A stretch of 64,000 bases of DNA from Homarus americanus (lineage: Eukaryota; Arthropoda; Malacostraca; Decapoda; Nephropidae): the NCBI RefSeq assembly GCF_018991925.1, contig NW_024737068.1:7226307-7290306 (forward strand), given 5' to 3'. Made by a program: the position numbers and the translations under genes. Under the pieces are notes generated by a model that saw only the letters and a list, made by a program, of their open reading frames with translations, was not told where the DNA came from and made no database searches. Below are positions 19,581 to 30,599 of this stretch, in pieces (position 1 is the first letter of the stretch; every line of letters starts with the position of its first letter).

Positions 19581-22500
19581 CCGGGCGGCGTGGGTGTGTT
19601 GGGGTGCCTTCCCAGATTTAAAGTGTTATTGGTGGGGATATACTCAGTTTATGGGAGCGAGAATTTCACAGTGTGTCGATGAACGTTGGATGTCACCTTG
19701 AGCATCATCGCCGACGGCTCGTCTCATTCCTTACGACTTTAAACGCAAATATTGCTCGTGTTCACCGGCGATCTTCAAGTAAGCCGGTGAGTGTTTGAAT
19801 GGTGGGTGGCTGGAGTTGCCAAATGTCAGTGCCAGTGTGTCGATAGGCCTACCCTAATTAGGGTGGCATCGCGACTCTCGCCCCTATGGGGCCAAGTGCC
19901 TCAAGTAACGGCCATTCCATGTAATGTCGGCTGACCCAGTGAGTATATATAACTAATGTTACATCAGCGAGACCATAGAAACGGTGGCTATCTCTACCAA
20001 AGTGACATAATCAAGTGTTAGGTGTGACAATTCTTGCTCCCAGTGGATTATTTCTCATGGGTGGATTATCGCCCACACGGGGGGTGCCCGACACAACCAC
20101 ACGCGCGCGTAAGCCCTTACTACCCGGACATCGAAGGCCAGGCTGTCACCCCTGTGCCTCATACGCATAAGATCTAGTTCCTTCGTCCGTATGGGCCCAA
20201 TAGCAGAGGTCGGAGGCGGAAATATCTGTCGCCCGAGTTGCTGGGCACTATGCCTGGCAACAGTCTGTGCTGCGTCTGTGCTAGCCCGAACCAAAACTGC
20301 ACAAATTGTTTTTGTGCGAGAAACAATCGATCATGTGTCGATTGCAGGAAGCTGGACCAGTGTCGGAACCCACGTGGCAGGGAGCCGACACAGGCGGCCA
20401 CAGTGGATATCGCCGGGACCCAACCACCCGATGATATCCCAAATGATAGCAGTGAGTCTACTCAACCCGAAAATGTAGTACTAATAAATGCTGCTCCCTC
20501 AGTAGTAGGTGTCCAGGAGGAGAATGAGAGACTGCCGCCTCAGTGGAAAGGCATGTCGATGGAAAATGCAGGCGTATGGGTCAAAGAAACCTACTCGGAA
20601 ATTGTCAAGTGGTCGCCCGCTAACTTATTTGAACCACCCAAGTGTGCGGCCACCAAAGAAATGATTCGGGAGATGACTTTCTTCATGACTGATTACACTC
20701 AGGACCGTTTCCTCGCCCCCCTAGCTCTTCAAATACTGGCAATAATACCACATCTATTTTGTCAGAGGACACACACAAAGGCTAAGCACAAAGAAAATGT
20801 GGCAGCAATGAAGAGAAGGTCGACAATGTGGCGGACTGGGGCCCTAGATGATCTCCTATGTGAAGCAAGAACACTGCAGGAGAGACTAAAATCTACGGGT
20901 GACGGAAAGCAAAACACCGATGACGTGGCAAGAAAATTTGGAAACAAAATGCGTGTGGGAAAAGTGTCTCTCGCGGTAAGATCTCTAACACATGAATCCT
21001 CCGGTGGAGTGATGCCAATAAACAGGGCGACATTAAAACTATTGAAAGAGAAACATCCCCCTGCAAGTGAAGATGAAGGCATCAGGTTACAGGGTGACTA
21101 TATCCCACCAAATGTTGTCCTGTTCGAGAAAATAACAGGAGAGATGGTGTGGAAAAAGGCACTGAAGACTCGAGGAGGAGCCGGCCCTTCAGGTCTGGAT
21201 GCAAACGGTTGGAGAGTCATCCTCAGCACTAACAAGTTTGGCCCTGTAGCAAGCGAACTCTGCATTGCCATTGCCACCCTTGCAAGAAAGCTTGCATCCT
21301 CTTGCTGCCATCACCTCCAGGCTCTGACGGCCTGCCGCCTTATTCCTCTGGAAAAGAATCCAGGATGTAGACCTATAGGGGTGGGGGAAGTGCTGAGGCG
21401 GATCATCGGAAAGTGTATAATGGAGGTGGTAAAGGATGATGTCAGGGCAGCAGCAGGGAACCTACAAGTGTGTGCTGGCCACCAGGCTGGTGGGGAGGCG
21501 GCCATTCACGCCATGAGATTGATATTTGAGCAGCGTGATTGTGAGGCCGTTCTTCTGGTGGATGCTTCAAACGCATTCAACATACTTAACCGCAAGGCTG
21601 CACTGCACAACATCAAGATCAAGTGTCCTAGCTTTGCGATGTATGTTGAAAATTCGTATAGGAATCCTTCAGACCTCTACATAGTAAACAACAAGGCTCT
21701 ACGAGGTGATACCATCCTACAGTCGACCGAGGGAACAACACAGGGGGACCCCGTTGCAATGGCAATGTATGCAATAGGCCTATCAGTGCTCCAACAAGAA
21801 ATAAAGTATGAAACAACTGGGGTCAAACAAGTGGCATATGCTGATGACCTCACAGGAGCAGGAAAAGTGGAGGACATCAAAAAGTGGTGGGACCTGGTAA
21901 CATCGCGAGGTCCACATATAGGGTACCACCCTAACGCCAGCAAATCCTTCCTCATCGTGAAGCCAGATCATTATGATCGGGCTGTGGAGGTTTTCGGCGA
22001 AAGTGAGGTTAAAATAACTAAGGACGGCCAAAGACATCTAGGCGCAGTAATTGGCACTACGGACTTCAAGACCCAGTACGTAGGGGGAAAAGTGAATGAG
22101 TGGGTTAGCGAAATCCATGCTCTATCGGAGATTGCTAACACAGAGCCACATGCGGCCTTTGCAGCATTCACACATGGAGTCAAGCATCGTTGGAACTACC
22201 TGATGCGTACCATCCCTGAGATCCGACCTCTTCTCCACCCTTTGGAAGAAGCAGTCAGTGTCAAGTTCATTCCCAAACTAGTGAAACACCACGACTTAAC
22301 CCTAGCAGAAAGAACACTTCTTGCACTTCCACCAAGACTGGGAGGGATGGGACTAACTAATCCAGAGGAGATTGCTGACTCTGAACATCAAAATTCACTT
22401 AAGCTCACGGCAGCCCTCACTGACCACATAATCGCCCAGAATGCAACAGGGGAAGTGGACACCAGCGAAGTTAATAAGATCCGTAGGTCCATTACAACAG

Positions 22501-23500
22501 ATCGGCAGAACTGCCAAAATGACATGTTGCAGCAACTATTGCTGCTGGTTCCAGAAAATTTGACAAAAAAAGTAGCTATAGCGCAGGAGGTGGGCGCCTC
22601 GAACTGGCTAACTACGTTACCGATAAGGGCAAATGGTTTCAGCCTTAACAAACAAGAATTTACAGATGCCATTGCTCTAAGGTACGGTTGGCCAGTAGAT
22701 GGTTTGCCCTCCCAATGCGTGTGTGGCTATTCCTATGATGGCGATCACGCCATGGTTTGCAAGAAGGGGGGCTTCATATGCATGAGGCATGACGAGGTAA
22801 GGGATCTCACAGCAAATATGTTGAAGGAAATCTGTCGGGACGTCATGGTAGAACCGACCCTCCTTCCACTGGATGGCGAGATCTTCCAACACAGGACTTC
22901 AAACACATCTAACGAAGCCCGTGTGGACGTCAGTGCTCGAGGATTCTGGACGCGGGGACAGCGAGCTTTCTTCGACATCAGGATTTTTGATCCCATGGCC
23001 GTTTGTCACCGTAACCTAGCTCTCGATGCTGCGCATAGGAGGAACGAGAACGACAAGAGAAGGGCATATGGGGAGAGAATTCAAAATGTTGATCAAGGCA
23101 GCTTCACTCCTCTAGTGTTCACAACCTCTGGTGGGATGGGCCCAAGTGCAAGATGTTTCTACGCCAGACTCGCGGAGCTGATCTCCGAACAGAAGCAGCA
23201 GCCCAGAAGTTATGTCACAGCCTGGATGAGATGTCGACTGTCCTTCTCTCTCCTTCGGTCGGCTTTGCTCTGCCTCAGGGGAACGAGAGCTTCTGCCCCT
23301 ACTCCGACAACTGCTGCAGATATCGACTATGAGGCTACAGTCACTGAATGCCGCATAGATCTGCGGCTCAACTAATTTAACACAGATAGGATAGTTTCTT
23401 ATGTATTAGGATATTTAATATTAAGGTAAATAAATGGTGGCGAAGGTGTGGCTATTGGGGGAGGCTGGAGGCCACGTTAAAAAAAAAAAAAAAAAAAAGT
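19581..23500 (+). mobile_element. Near full-length endonuclease LINE copy 2
   Basis: About 3.9 kb: a 5' UTR (19581-20249), one long ORF (20250-23375), a 3' UTR (23376-23478) and a run of A (about 23479-23498). It is bounded on both sides by GTAGTAG/GTGGTGG triplets. The 3' UTR is almost the same as in copy 1. The 5' junction is inferred from the end of the triplet tract. Confidence 0.85.
20250..23375 (+). CDS. LINE polyprotein: Cys-rich N-terminus, reverse transcriptase, restriction-like endonuclease
   Basis: This 1041-codon ORF should support target-primed retrotransposition: nick the target, then copy the element RNA into it. The frame is open from 20178. The first ATG is at 20250, and a TTG at 20238 is less likely. 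The N-terminus has a Cys cluster (CCVCASPNQNC..CFC...CVDC...C) that probably binds nucleic acid. The RT spans about residues 290-600: 'CRPIGVGEVLRRIIGK' (about 370), motif A 'LLVDASNAFN' (about 436), 'EGTTQGDPVAMAMYA' (about 500), motif C YADD (about 530), then 'HLGAVIG'. Near residue 823 a C-x-C...H...C cluster (CVCGYSYDGDHAMVC) precedes 'RHDEVRDL', 'VEPTLLPL', 'ARVDVSARGF' and 'RAFFDIRIF'. That is the order of the CCHC knuckle and PD-(D/E)xK-type nuclease in R2/NeSL/CRE/Hero-class LINEs. No apurinic-type endonuclease is seen. It is intact in frame and could be recently active. Clade assignment is inference. Confidence 0.85.
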   Translation: MPGNSLCCVCASPNQNCTNCFCARNNRSCVDCRKLDQCRNPRGREPTQAATVDIAGTQPPDDIPNDSSESTQPENVVLINAAPSVVGVQEENERLPPQWKGMSMENAGVWVKETYSEIVKWSPANLFEPPKCAATKEMIREMTFFMTDYTQDRFLAPLALQILAIIPHLFCQRTHTKAKHKENVAAMKRRSTMWRTGALDDLLCEARTLQERLKSTGDGKQNTDDVARKFGNKMRVGKVSLAVRSLTHESSGGVMPINRATLKLLKEKHPPASEDEGIRLQGDYIPPNVVLFEKITGEMVWKKALKTRGGAGPSGLDANGWRVILSTNKFGPVASELCIAIATLARKLASSCCHHLQALTACRLIPLEKNPGCRPIGVGEVLRRIIGKCIMEVVKDDVRAAAGNLQVCAGHQAGGEAAIHAMRLIFEQRDCEAVLLVDASNAFNILNRKAALHNIKIKCPSFAMYVENSYRNPSDLYIVNNKALRGDTILQSTEGTTQGDPVAMAMYAIGLSVLQQEIKYETTGVKQVAYADDLTGAGKVEDIKKWWDLVTSRGPHIGYHPNASKSFLIVKPDHYDRAVEVFGESEVKITKDGQRHLGAVIGTTDFKTQYVGGKVNEWVSEIHALSEIANTEPHAAFAAFTHGVKHRWNYLMRTIPEIRPLLHPLEEAVSVKFIPKLVKHHDLTLAERTLLALPPRLGGMGLTNPEEIADSEHQNSLKLTAALTDHIIAQNATGEVDTSEVNKIRRSITTDRQNCQNDMLQQLLLLVPENLTKKVAIAQEVGASNWLTTLPIRANGFSLNKQEFTDAIALRYGWPVDGLPSQCVCGYSYDGDHAMVCKKGGFICMRHDEVRDLTANMLKEICRDVMVEPTLLPLDGEIFQHRTSNTSNEARVDVSARGFWTRGQRAFFDIRIFDPMAVCHRNLALDAAHRRNENDKRRAYGERIQNVDQGSFTPLVFTTSGGMGPSARCFYARLAELISEQKQQPRSYVTAWMRCRLSFSLLRSALLCLRGTRASAPTPTTAADIDYEATVTECRIDLRLN

Positions 23501-23665
23501 AGTAGTATATGGTGGTGGTAGTAGTAGTAGTGCGTATAGTAGTAGTAGCTGTGGTAATGGTAGTAGTAGTAGCCAGTAGCGGCGGTGGTAATGGTGATAA
23601 TAGTAGTAGTAATAGTAGTGGTGGTGGTGGTGGTAGTAGTTGTGGTAGTGGTAGTAGTGTATTTT
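23500..23665. repeat. (GTA/GTG)n tract right of LINE copy 2
   Basis: GTAGTAGTATATGGTGGTGGTAGTAGTAG... continues the tract interrupted by the element. Confidence 0.85.
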
Positions 23666-23780
23666 CTCCGCCATTATCAGTGGTAGTAGAAAAACTTGGC
23701 ACACACATCACGTTGGTTTCATAGTCGATTTTATTCCTTGTCTCATTTACGCTTCAGTGTGGTGTGTGTTAGAGCATTTG

Positions 23781-23832
23781 TCTGTCTGTCTGTCTGTCTG
23801 TCTGTAAGTAAGTAAGTAAGTACGTAAGTAAG
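23781..23832. repeat. (GTCT)n(AAGT)n microsatellite
   Basis: Six or more GTCT units are followed directly by AAGT units. Confidence 0.92.
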
Positions 23833-25220
23833 TCTGTTTTCCTTATGTTATCATGTATAATCGTGTCAAGTGCAAAGGTAGAGCTGAACGCCAGGCTGGG
23901 TGATGATCGCTGGCTGGTACTGGCGCTGTTAATGTGACCCAACAGTACTGCACGCCTTCATACACTACAGTATACCCTGTCTGGTGAAGGTATCAGATTC
24001 TTTTGTTTGTATCTTACGTTAATTATTATCTCTATATATTCTGTTCAAAGACGACATACTCCCTCTTGTGATGTACTTTGAATATTTATACAGCATACAG
24101 TATTTACGTAGATTTTGTAGACTGTGTAATCGTTGATATGAAAGTCAATATATTCATGTCACTCGTTTCTTGATTATGTAGTGAGATTATTTTTTATATC
24201 GTATTTATGCCTTGGTTATTGGGGGTAATTTCTTATTTTTATCTTATTTCTACTTTGATTATATTAAGTACTATCCTATGAACCCCAGGCATTGAAGGCG
24301 GTGACTGCTCAGTACTGTATGCGTGCATGTGTTAGTTTTCTTGCGTTTCACCTGGGTCTCACCTTGAAGTTATACTGGCTCTCTGGTTCTGGGAAGTGTG
24401 TGTGTGTGTGTGTGGTGGTTCACAGTGTATAAAAAACAAACTAAGCGGGTGAGGTTAGCGGGTGTGTGTGTGTGTGTGTGGCCATCTACTGTCGTACTTA
24501 CTCTTGCCATGCAGTGCAGTACTTAGTCTCGTGTTTGTGTAACCGTTTTATTTGGTGTGTGGTGGGAGGTGTAGGTGAGTGTATTTTTATAGTGTTGTTT
24601 ATCACACACACACACACACACATTTTGTTTATTTTTTGACAGAGTATTTCCCAAGAGGATTACGCTATCGATGTTTTTGCCGATGGTAGAATGACCTACC
24701 TGCCAGTTGGTGGTGAACTTGATGTTTCTGTCACCAATTTTATTTTTTTTCACTCGTGCACTAAGCAGGCTTGAGTATGATTCCTTTCACATTGGCTAAG
24801 GAACTAAGTGTCCCTACAGTTATGTTTCACAGCTTAAAAATATAAAATAAATACAAGAACACAATCTCTGTGAATTAAAATTACTATCGTTTTTGTATCC
24901 TACATTACGTTAATATTGTGATACGTGAATACCTTTATACTTAGTGACTTATCAGATTAGTATGTGTGTAGAATATTTATGTTTTGTCGTGAATTTGAGG
25001 GAACCATAATGTGAGTGGATGAGAGTACTGCACACTAATGTTTGTGGATATGAAACACCTACCAAGAGTATCATAAAGTGGTCTCTGCATCTGAAGCGCA
25101 ATACCAAGTGAGGGATTTTTAGTAACGATGATAAATGATCACCGTTGAAGGCAAGGGCGTGAGAGAGAAAGAGAAGAGATGAATAATGAGAATGAATTAG
25201 TCAGGCAAAACGAAAAATCT
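23833..25220. other. Unassigned sequence with short (GT)n and (CA)n runs
   Basis: No gene recognised. (GT)n runs lie at about 24398-24413 and 24462-24480, and a (CA)n run at about 24604-24622. Confidence 0.45.
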
Positions 25221-25221
25221 G

Positions 25222-25785
25222 ATCTAACCTATACTGTGATGGTGGTACTGTAGTGGTAATTATGGTAGTGATGGTAGTGGTGGTGGTGGTAGTAGTTATG
25301 GTGATGATAGCTGTGGTGGTAGTAGTTGTGGTGATAATGCTGATGTTGGCTGAGGTGGTGATAGTGGAGGTGTTGATGGTGGTAGTGGTAATGTTTACTG
25401 ATATAGTAGTGGTGGTGGTTGTGGTTTGGTGGTGATAGTGGCCGTGCCAATGGTGATGGTAGTGGTGATAGTGGTGGTGTGGTAGTGGTAGGTATAATGA
25501 TTGTAGTTGCGACGTAGTGGTGATGATGTTAGTGATAGTAATTGTGATGTGGTAAGGGTGATAATGGTTGTAGTGTTAGTGGTAGTGATATTGATAATGA
25601 CAATGAATGGTGGTGGTAGTGCTAGTTTCAGTAGTGGTGTGGTAGTAATGGTAATGATAGAGGTGGGGGGGGGATAATGGTAGTGGTTATGATGGTAGTG
25701 TGAGTGATAATGGTAATGGTAGTGATTGGGGTGGTGGTAGTGATTGTGGTATGGTAGTAATGGTGGTGTTAGTCGAACTTTAATG
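25222..25785. repeat. Second long T/G-rich trinucleotide tract
   Basis: Imperfect GGT/AGT/GAT triplets over about 560 bp, of the same type as 18060-18697 but without a LINE inserted. The ORFs inside are repeat artefacts. Confidence 0.88.
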
Positions 25786-26269
25786 GTAGGTTAATGTAGG
25801 ATGTGCGAGAAATACACGAGCGGCCTTGATAAATTCGAAAGTTAACATTAAGAGTGTCTTGAAATGAACGAGTGTGTCGAAAAAAGAAGAATATTTGTTG
25901 CACAGAAAGAAAGAGAAGAGCATTAAGAACAAGAGGACAAACAATAGAAAAAAGAAGAGAAAGAATACTAAAATATGTGACCATGAACGAACGGTAAAAA
26001 AAACGAGACAAATGTAACGGAAGTAAGAAAAAAATAGATGTTCCACCATAAAGGAGGAACATAGAGATGCCCTTTACATGTTAGGGAAGTTAGACACGAC
26101 AGTTGTATCTCTCATAATTGTTGTGTTGTTGGTCAGTGTAATTGCTAATCTAGTATATGCGCTTCAACATCTTCGTTGTTGAAACGTAGTAATGCATTAT
26201 AAAATCAACATAAATCCGGGCGTCGAGTTACACTACCTTATGGAAATACTGAATTTCCTGTCGTGAATT
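25786..26269. other. Unassigned sequence
   Basis: Purine-rich (AAGAAAGAG-type) on the + strand, giving Phe/Ser/Leu-rich ORFs on the - strand at 25769-26062. No domain is seen. Confidence 0.4.
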
Positions 26270-26587
26270 CATTTTTGTGAAACCCATCGACAACGTATGC
26301 TTTCTCGATCTCAACAGCTTATATACATGAGACTGCGCCTAGGGTACAGGTACCTATGGGAGTACATTGGCAACCCTGAGCCTCACCGCACTGTTTGTAA
26401 ACTTTGTGGCCAACCCGACTCTCACACCCTCTCTCACTACATCCTCACTTGCCCTATGACCTCCTCTTACAGGTCCCCAGCTGTTACCAACACCTCTTCC
26501 CTCCCAGACCAGATATCCCTCCTCCTAGTCACAGGCCTGGCATTTGACATTATTAGGGACCTGCCACTCTTTGCCATAAACAGATAA
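26270..26587 (+). pseudogene. LINE family C C-terminal fragment
   Basis: An open frame of about 100 residues. It contains 'RSQQLIYMRLRLGYRYLWEY', a C-x2-C...H...C knuckle (TVCKLCGQPDSHTLSHYILTCP, Cys and His at the usual LINE C-terminal spacing), and a tail ending at 26585-26587. The upstream RT is missing, so the copy is 5'-truncated. Its 3' UTR (to about 26788) carries the tail shared with the SINE at 8591-8963, which makes this family the likely driver of that SINE. The surviving frame is uninterrupted, suggesting a fairly young copy. Confidence 0.75.
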
Positions 26588-26790
26588 AATGTACCGGGAA
26601 CTTTCCCCCCACACACTCATCATTCTCTCACTTCATGTAACTTGACAGAACCTATGACCCTTCAGGCTTTTACGCCCTTAATGTACGAGTCATAAAGGCA
26701 AGTATGAACTTTTCATACTTCCCTGTTGGGCGCTGTAAACGCTTCTGCGCTTCACCTTGCACAGGATGTAAGGGGGTGCCCAATAAACTA
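26588..26790 (+). mobile_element. LINE family C 3' UTR with shared tail hairpin
   Basis: 26654-26788 aligns with the SINE tail at 8822-8963 (CCTTCAGGCTT..TACGCCCTTAA, CATAAAGGCAAG, TTCCCTGTTGGGC.CTGTAAACG, CTTCTGCGCTTCACCTT). A 7-bp stem with a 7-nt loop, AAGTATG...CATACTT, lies at 26700-26720. Confidence 0.8.
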
Positions 26791-27371
26791 GCCCCCTCGG
26801 GGGCAAATCTGAACGTATGCTGTAGGTGTGAATTGTGCCAGTATAATGAGAACGTTGAGAACCAGCCTTTAACAACATGCAGGAGTAAATTTTATCGGTG
26901 TGTTGGATGTTTCCTCTCCAAATCGTAAATACGACAATGCTGTTTAACATGAATTAAGTTGCGCATGCGTGGGTGTGTCAGGCGGTTGAACTTCACTTGT
27001 TTAAAAAAAAAAAAGTTGTTCCTGTGTGTGTTGACTGTCGTCTTGGGTACAGTGTGTGGTGCATTCTTATCCAGTAGTGGAGGCTCTTAGACTCTAACAC
27101 CAAAAGGGAAAACTAACAGTTGGGAAGGCCTTAATGTCTGTGTGTGTGAATGTGTGAGTACAGTAGCAAGGACGACCAAGGCCAGTCTCCTCTCACTGCC
27201 ACCTAGCAACACGTGGGTCTCCGAGTATCAAGTGCTAACTTAAACGAATCGCCAAGACTGGCAAAGAGATGCTCCTCTTGGAGTCAACAAAGAACATGTT
27301 GAAGATATGAATATTTCGGTGATAAGTTTGACTTGCCGGTAGTGTTCTGAAGACCCGACGATCGTATTAGT
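26791..27371. other. Unassigned sequence
   Basis: No gene recognised; the short ORFs at 26690-26950 overlap the LINE tail. Confidence 0.4.
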
Positions 27372-27722
27372 TATTTGGTGTTCTTATAGTGTACAAAGTG
27401 TGATGTTTGGTGTTCTTATAGTGTACAAAGTGTGATGTTTGGTGTTCTTATAGTGTACAGAGTGTGGTGTTTGGTGTTCTTGTAGTGTACAAAGTATGAT
27501 GTTTGGTGTTCTTATAGTGTACAAAGTGTGATGTTTGGTGATCTTATAGTGTACAGAGTGTGGTGTTTGGTGTTCTTATAGTGTACAGAGTGTGGTGTTT
27601 GGTGTTCTTATAGTGTACAGAGTGTGGTGTTTGGTGTTCTAATAGTGTACAAAGTGTAATGTTTTGCGTTCTTATATTGTACAAAGTGTGGTGTATGATC
27701 TTACAGTGTGCAAAGTGTGATG
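27372..27722. repeat. 32-bp tandem repeat, about 11 copies
   Basis: Units of TTTGGTGTTCTTATAGTGTACAAAGTGTGATG repeat every 32 bp (for example 27374, 27406). Late copies are decayed, and relics reach about 27810. Confidence 0.92.
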
Positions 27723-29161
27723 GCGGCGATTCTGTTTAGTATGATAAATTTGGCATTTTAAGATCAGGTGTACAAAGTATGGAAAATATTGGGCGTTCGT
27801 ACAGTGTAAGTGAGGTGCGAGTTTTTGTAACTTTGCTGTTCGTCTATAATGAGTTACAAAATTATGTGTAATTGTGTATTATGGACTTATTCAACGATAA
27901 TTAACAGTTTGTTGAAGAAAGTCTGTTAAGTTTTGTGCAAAGTATTCACAGTTGGAAAGAGTCAGACAAACCGTATATTAAAGTGTTAAAAATAAGAGCC
28001 ACAATCCTAAAACCTTTTTTTGCCTTTATCCTTGAAGCAATAACCGTTATTTACCAGTACAGGTAAATCGGGTGGCTGAGCCTTGGCACACTGCACAAAC
28101 CGTAGGTATGTCAGTAGTTAAAACCGGGCACTGTGACAGCACAAAGTGAGTTATTTCTTTACGTTGCTCAAACGTGTAAAAAGAAGTATTAGCTAATGAT
28201 CAAGAGTCACGTCAAGGGTTTTTACTTTAGGAAGATTGGAGCACTCCAATGGGCGAACGCGTTCACCCCTGAATGTGGACGTCGTCAAGCGGCAGTTGTG
28301 TGTAAAACACATTTAACCCATTGCGCCTTATATGATATAGTGCGATAACAGCAGATTATTCGATAAATTTTTTTTTTATATAGTCACTAGGTTATCGACA
28401 CCCAACTTTAGATATCTAGGAATAATTTCTCACAGCAACACGTTGATGTTTTTGCCGTAAAATAATAAGATGTAAAAAAGTGGTGTCACTGCCAACTCTG
28501 TTACCAACTTGTAAATACCATGATGTTCTTTACATCATTATTAAGAAAGTAGCATGTTAAAAAAACAATAAAGTGCATTGGTTAACTGTGCGATATTTTT
28601 GTTCATATTAAATGGTGTAAAGTCGTAGCTACCACCACCGCTCTAACTGAAGAATCGAAGGGAGAAAATTCCCCTAAGTAGGCAAATAATTATCGTCATC
28701 CTCCTATAGCACAGATTCCTTGGCCACGTCCAATGAAGCCGTCAAAATTAAATGCCTAGTTCGTCTATAAATAGGAAAGTCCCTAGCAGGCCAGTGGCGG
28801 ACAAGGAGCCTCCAGAGGTTTCTATGCTATTATCTTCTTTTTCCTTATTTAAAAAAAAGTGTTGAAAAAAAAACAAAAAAAAAACAAAATAATTCCATAA
28901 TATTTTATTAATTTATTAACTAATAGGAGCGGTTCATAAAGTCCTGGAACCAAGATGTCCTGGAGAGCCTTACGCCCGTATTATTAAACATCTTCCCTTG
29001 AAGAGGGTCCTCTTGTTGAAAACCGTATTTTTAAATGCGGATGACGAAGGAGTGCGGTGGCGACAAAACGAACTAATAATATTACCGAAATTTGAAGAGG
29101 TAGCTAATTTTATTGAATATTTATAGTCAATACGATTAATGTACACAGAAAGACGTATTGG

Positions 29162-29168
<7 letters not shown>
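27723..29168. other. Unassigned AT-rich sequence
   Basis: No coding signal. 28305-28345 starts AACCCATTGCG, like the dispersed repeat at 33455, but similarity soon fades. A-rich runs sit around 28850-28890. Confidence 0.4.

Positions 29169-29252
<84 letters not shown>
29169..29252. repeat. (TA)n, left flank of deleted Tigger
   Basis: Perfect alternating TA, continued at 29889-29982 beyond the element. Confidence 0.96.
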
Positions 29253-29986
<734 letters not shown>

Positions 29987-30017
29987 CTTTTTTTTTACAT
30001 TATTGGTTTTACGGCCC

Positions 30018-30440
30018 ATATTATGACATTTACAAAAGCTGTTTTCTGTCATATTACGACATTTGCAAAAGCTGTGCTTCCTGTCATTGCCAAATGCAAG
30101 CTACTGGAGTCATCTCATCTTACTAATGCTGTTACTAATCAGGTAAGCACCTTTAAGGTAATTTATTAAACTTTTAAGCAGTTTTATAAGTGATTTTATG
30201 TCTGGAAAATATAAACTGCCGAGAATCTTTCCTAGAAATATTAAAATGGATAGAGGCAAATTTCACTGGGAGAAAATCGTCACCAAACTTTATGCGGCAT
30301 ATATTAATAAAGTAAGTACATTTAAGTTACGTAATGCAACTTTTTAGCTGTTTTTTATGTGAGTTTGCCTAGAAAATATAAACAGAAGGTTTATGCCTAA
30401 AATATTAAAATGGGTAGAGGCAAATTTCACTGGGAGGGCA
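30018..30440. repeat. Nested short duplications
   Basis: ATTA(T/C)GACATTT(A/G)CAAAAGCTGT occurs twice at 30022-30076. A larger pair, about 169 bp apart (from about 30143 and 30312), shares GTAAG.AC.TTTAAG..A, GAAAATATAAAC and AAATATTAAAATGG(A/G)TAGAGGCAAATTTCACTGGGAG. Confidence 0.65.
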
Positions 30441-30467
30441 TTGTTACAAGAATGGTAACATTACATA

Positions 30468-30530
30468 CAAAAAGACCTTTGATACAGTGGATCATGATAT
30501 ATGTGAAATACTGCAGGCTCTAAATTTTCA
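30468..30530 (+). pseudogene. RT motif A fragment
   Basis: One frame reads 'KKTFDTVDHDICEIL', the catalytic motif A of LINE reverse transcriptases (KAFDTVDHD-type). No other RT motif is seen around it, so this is a tiny relic or a chance-preserved scrap. Confidence 0.4.
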
Positions 30531-30599
30531 TCACCAATTACAGTATTTAGTTTTGGTAAACTTCCGTTTGGCTGAATTAGGTGCATATTACAAGAAGTT

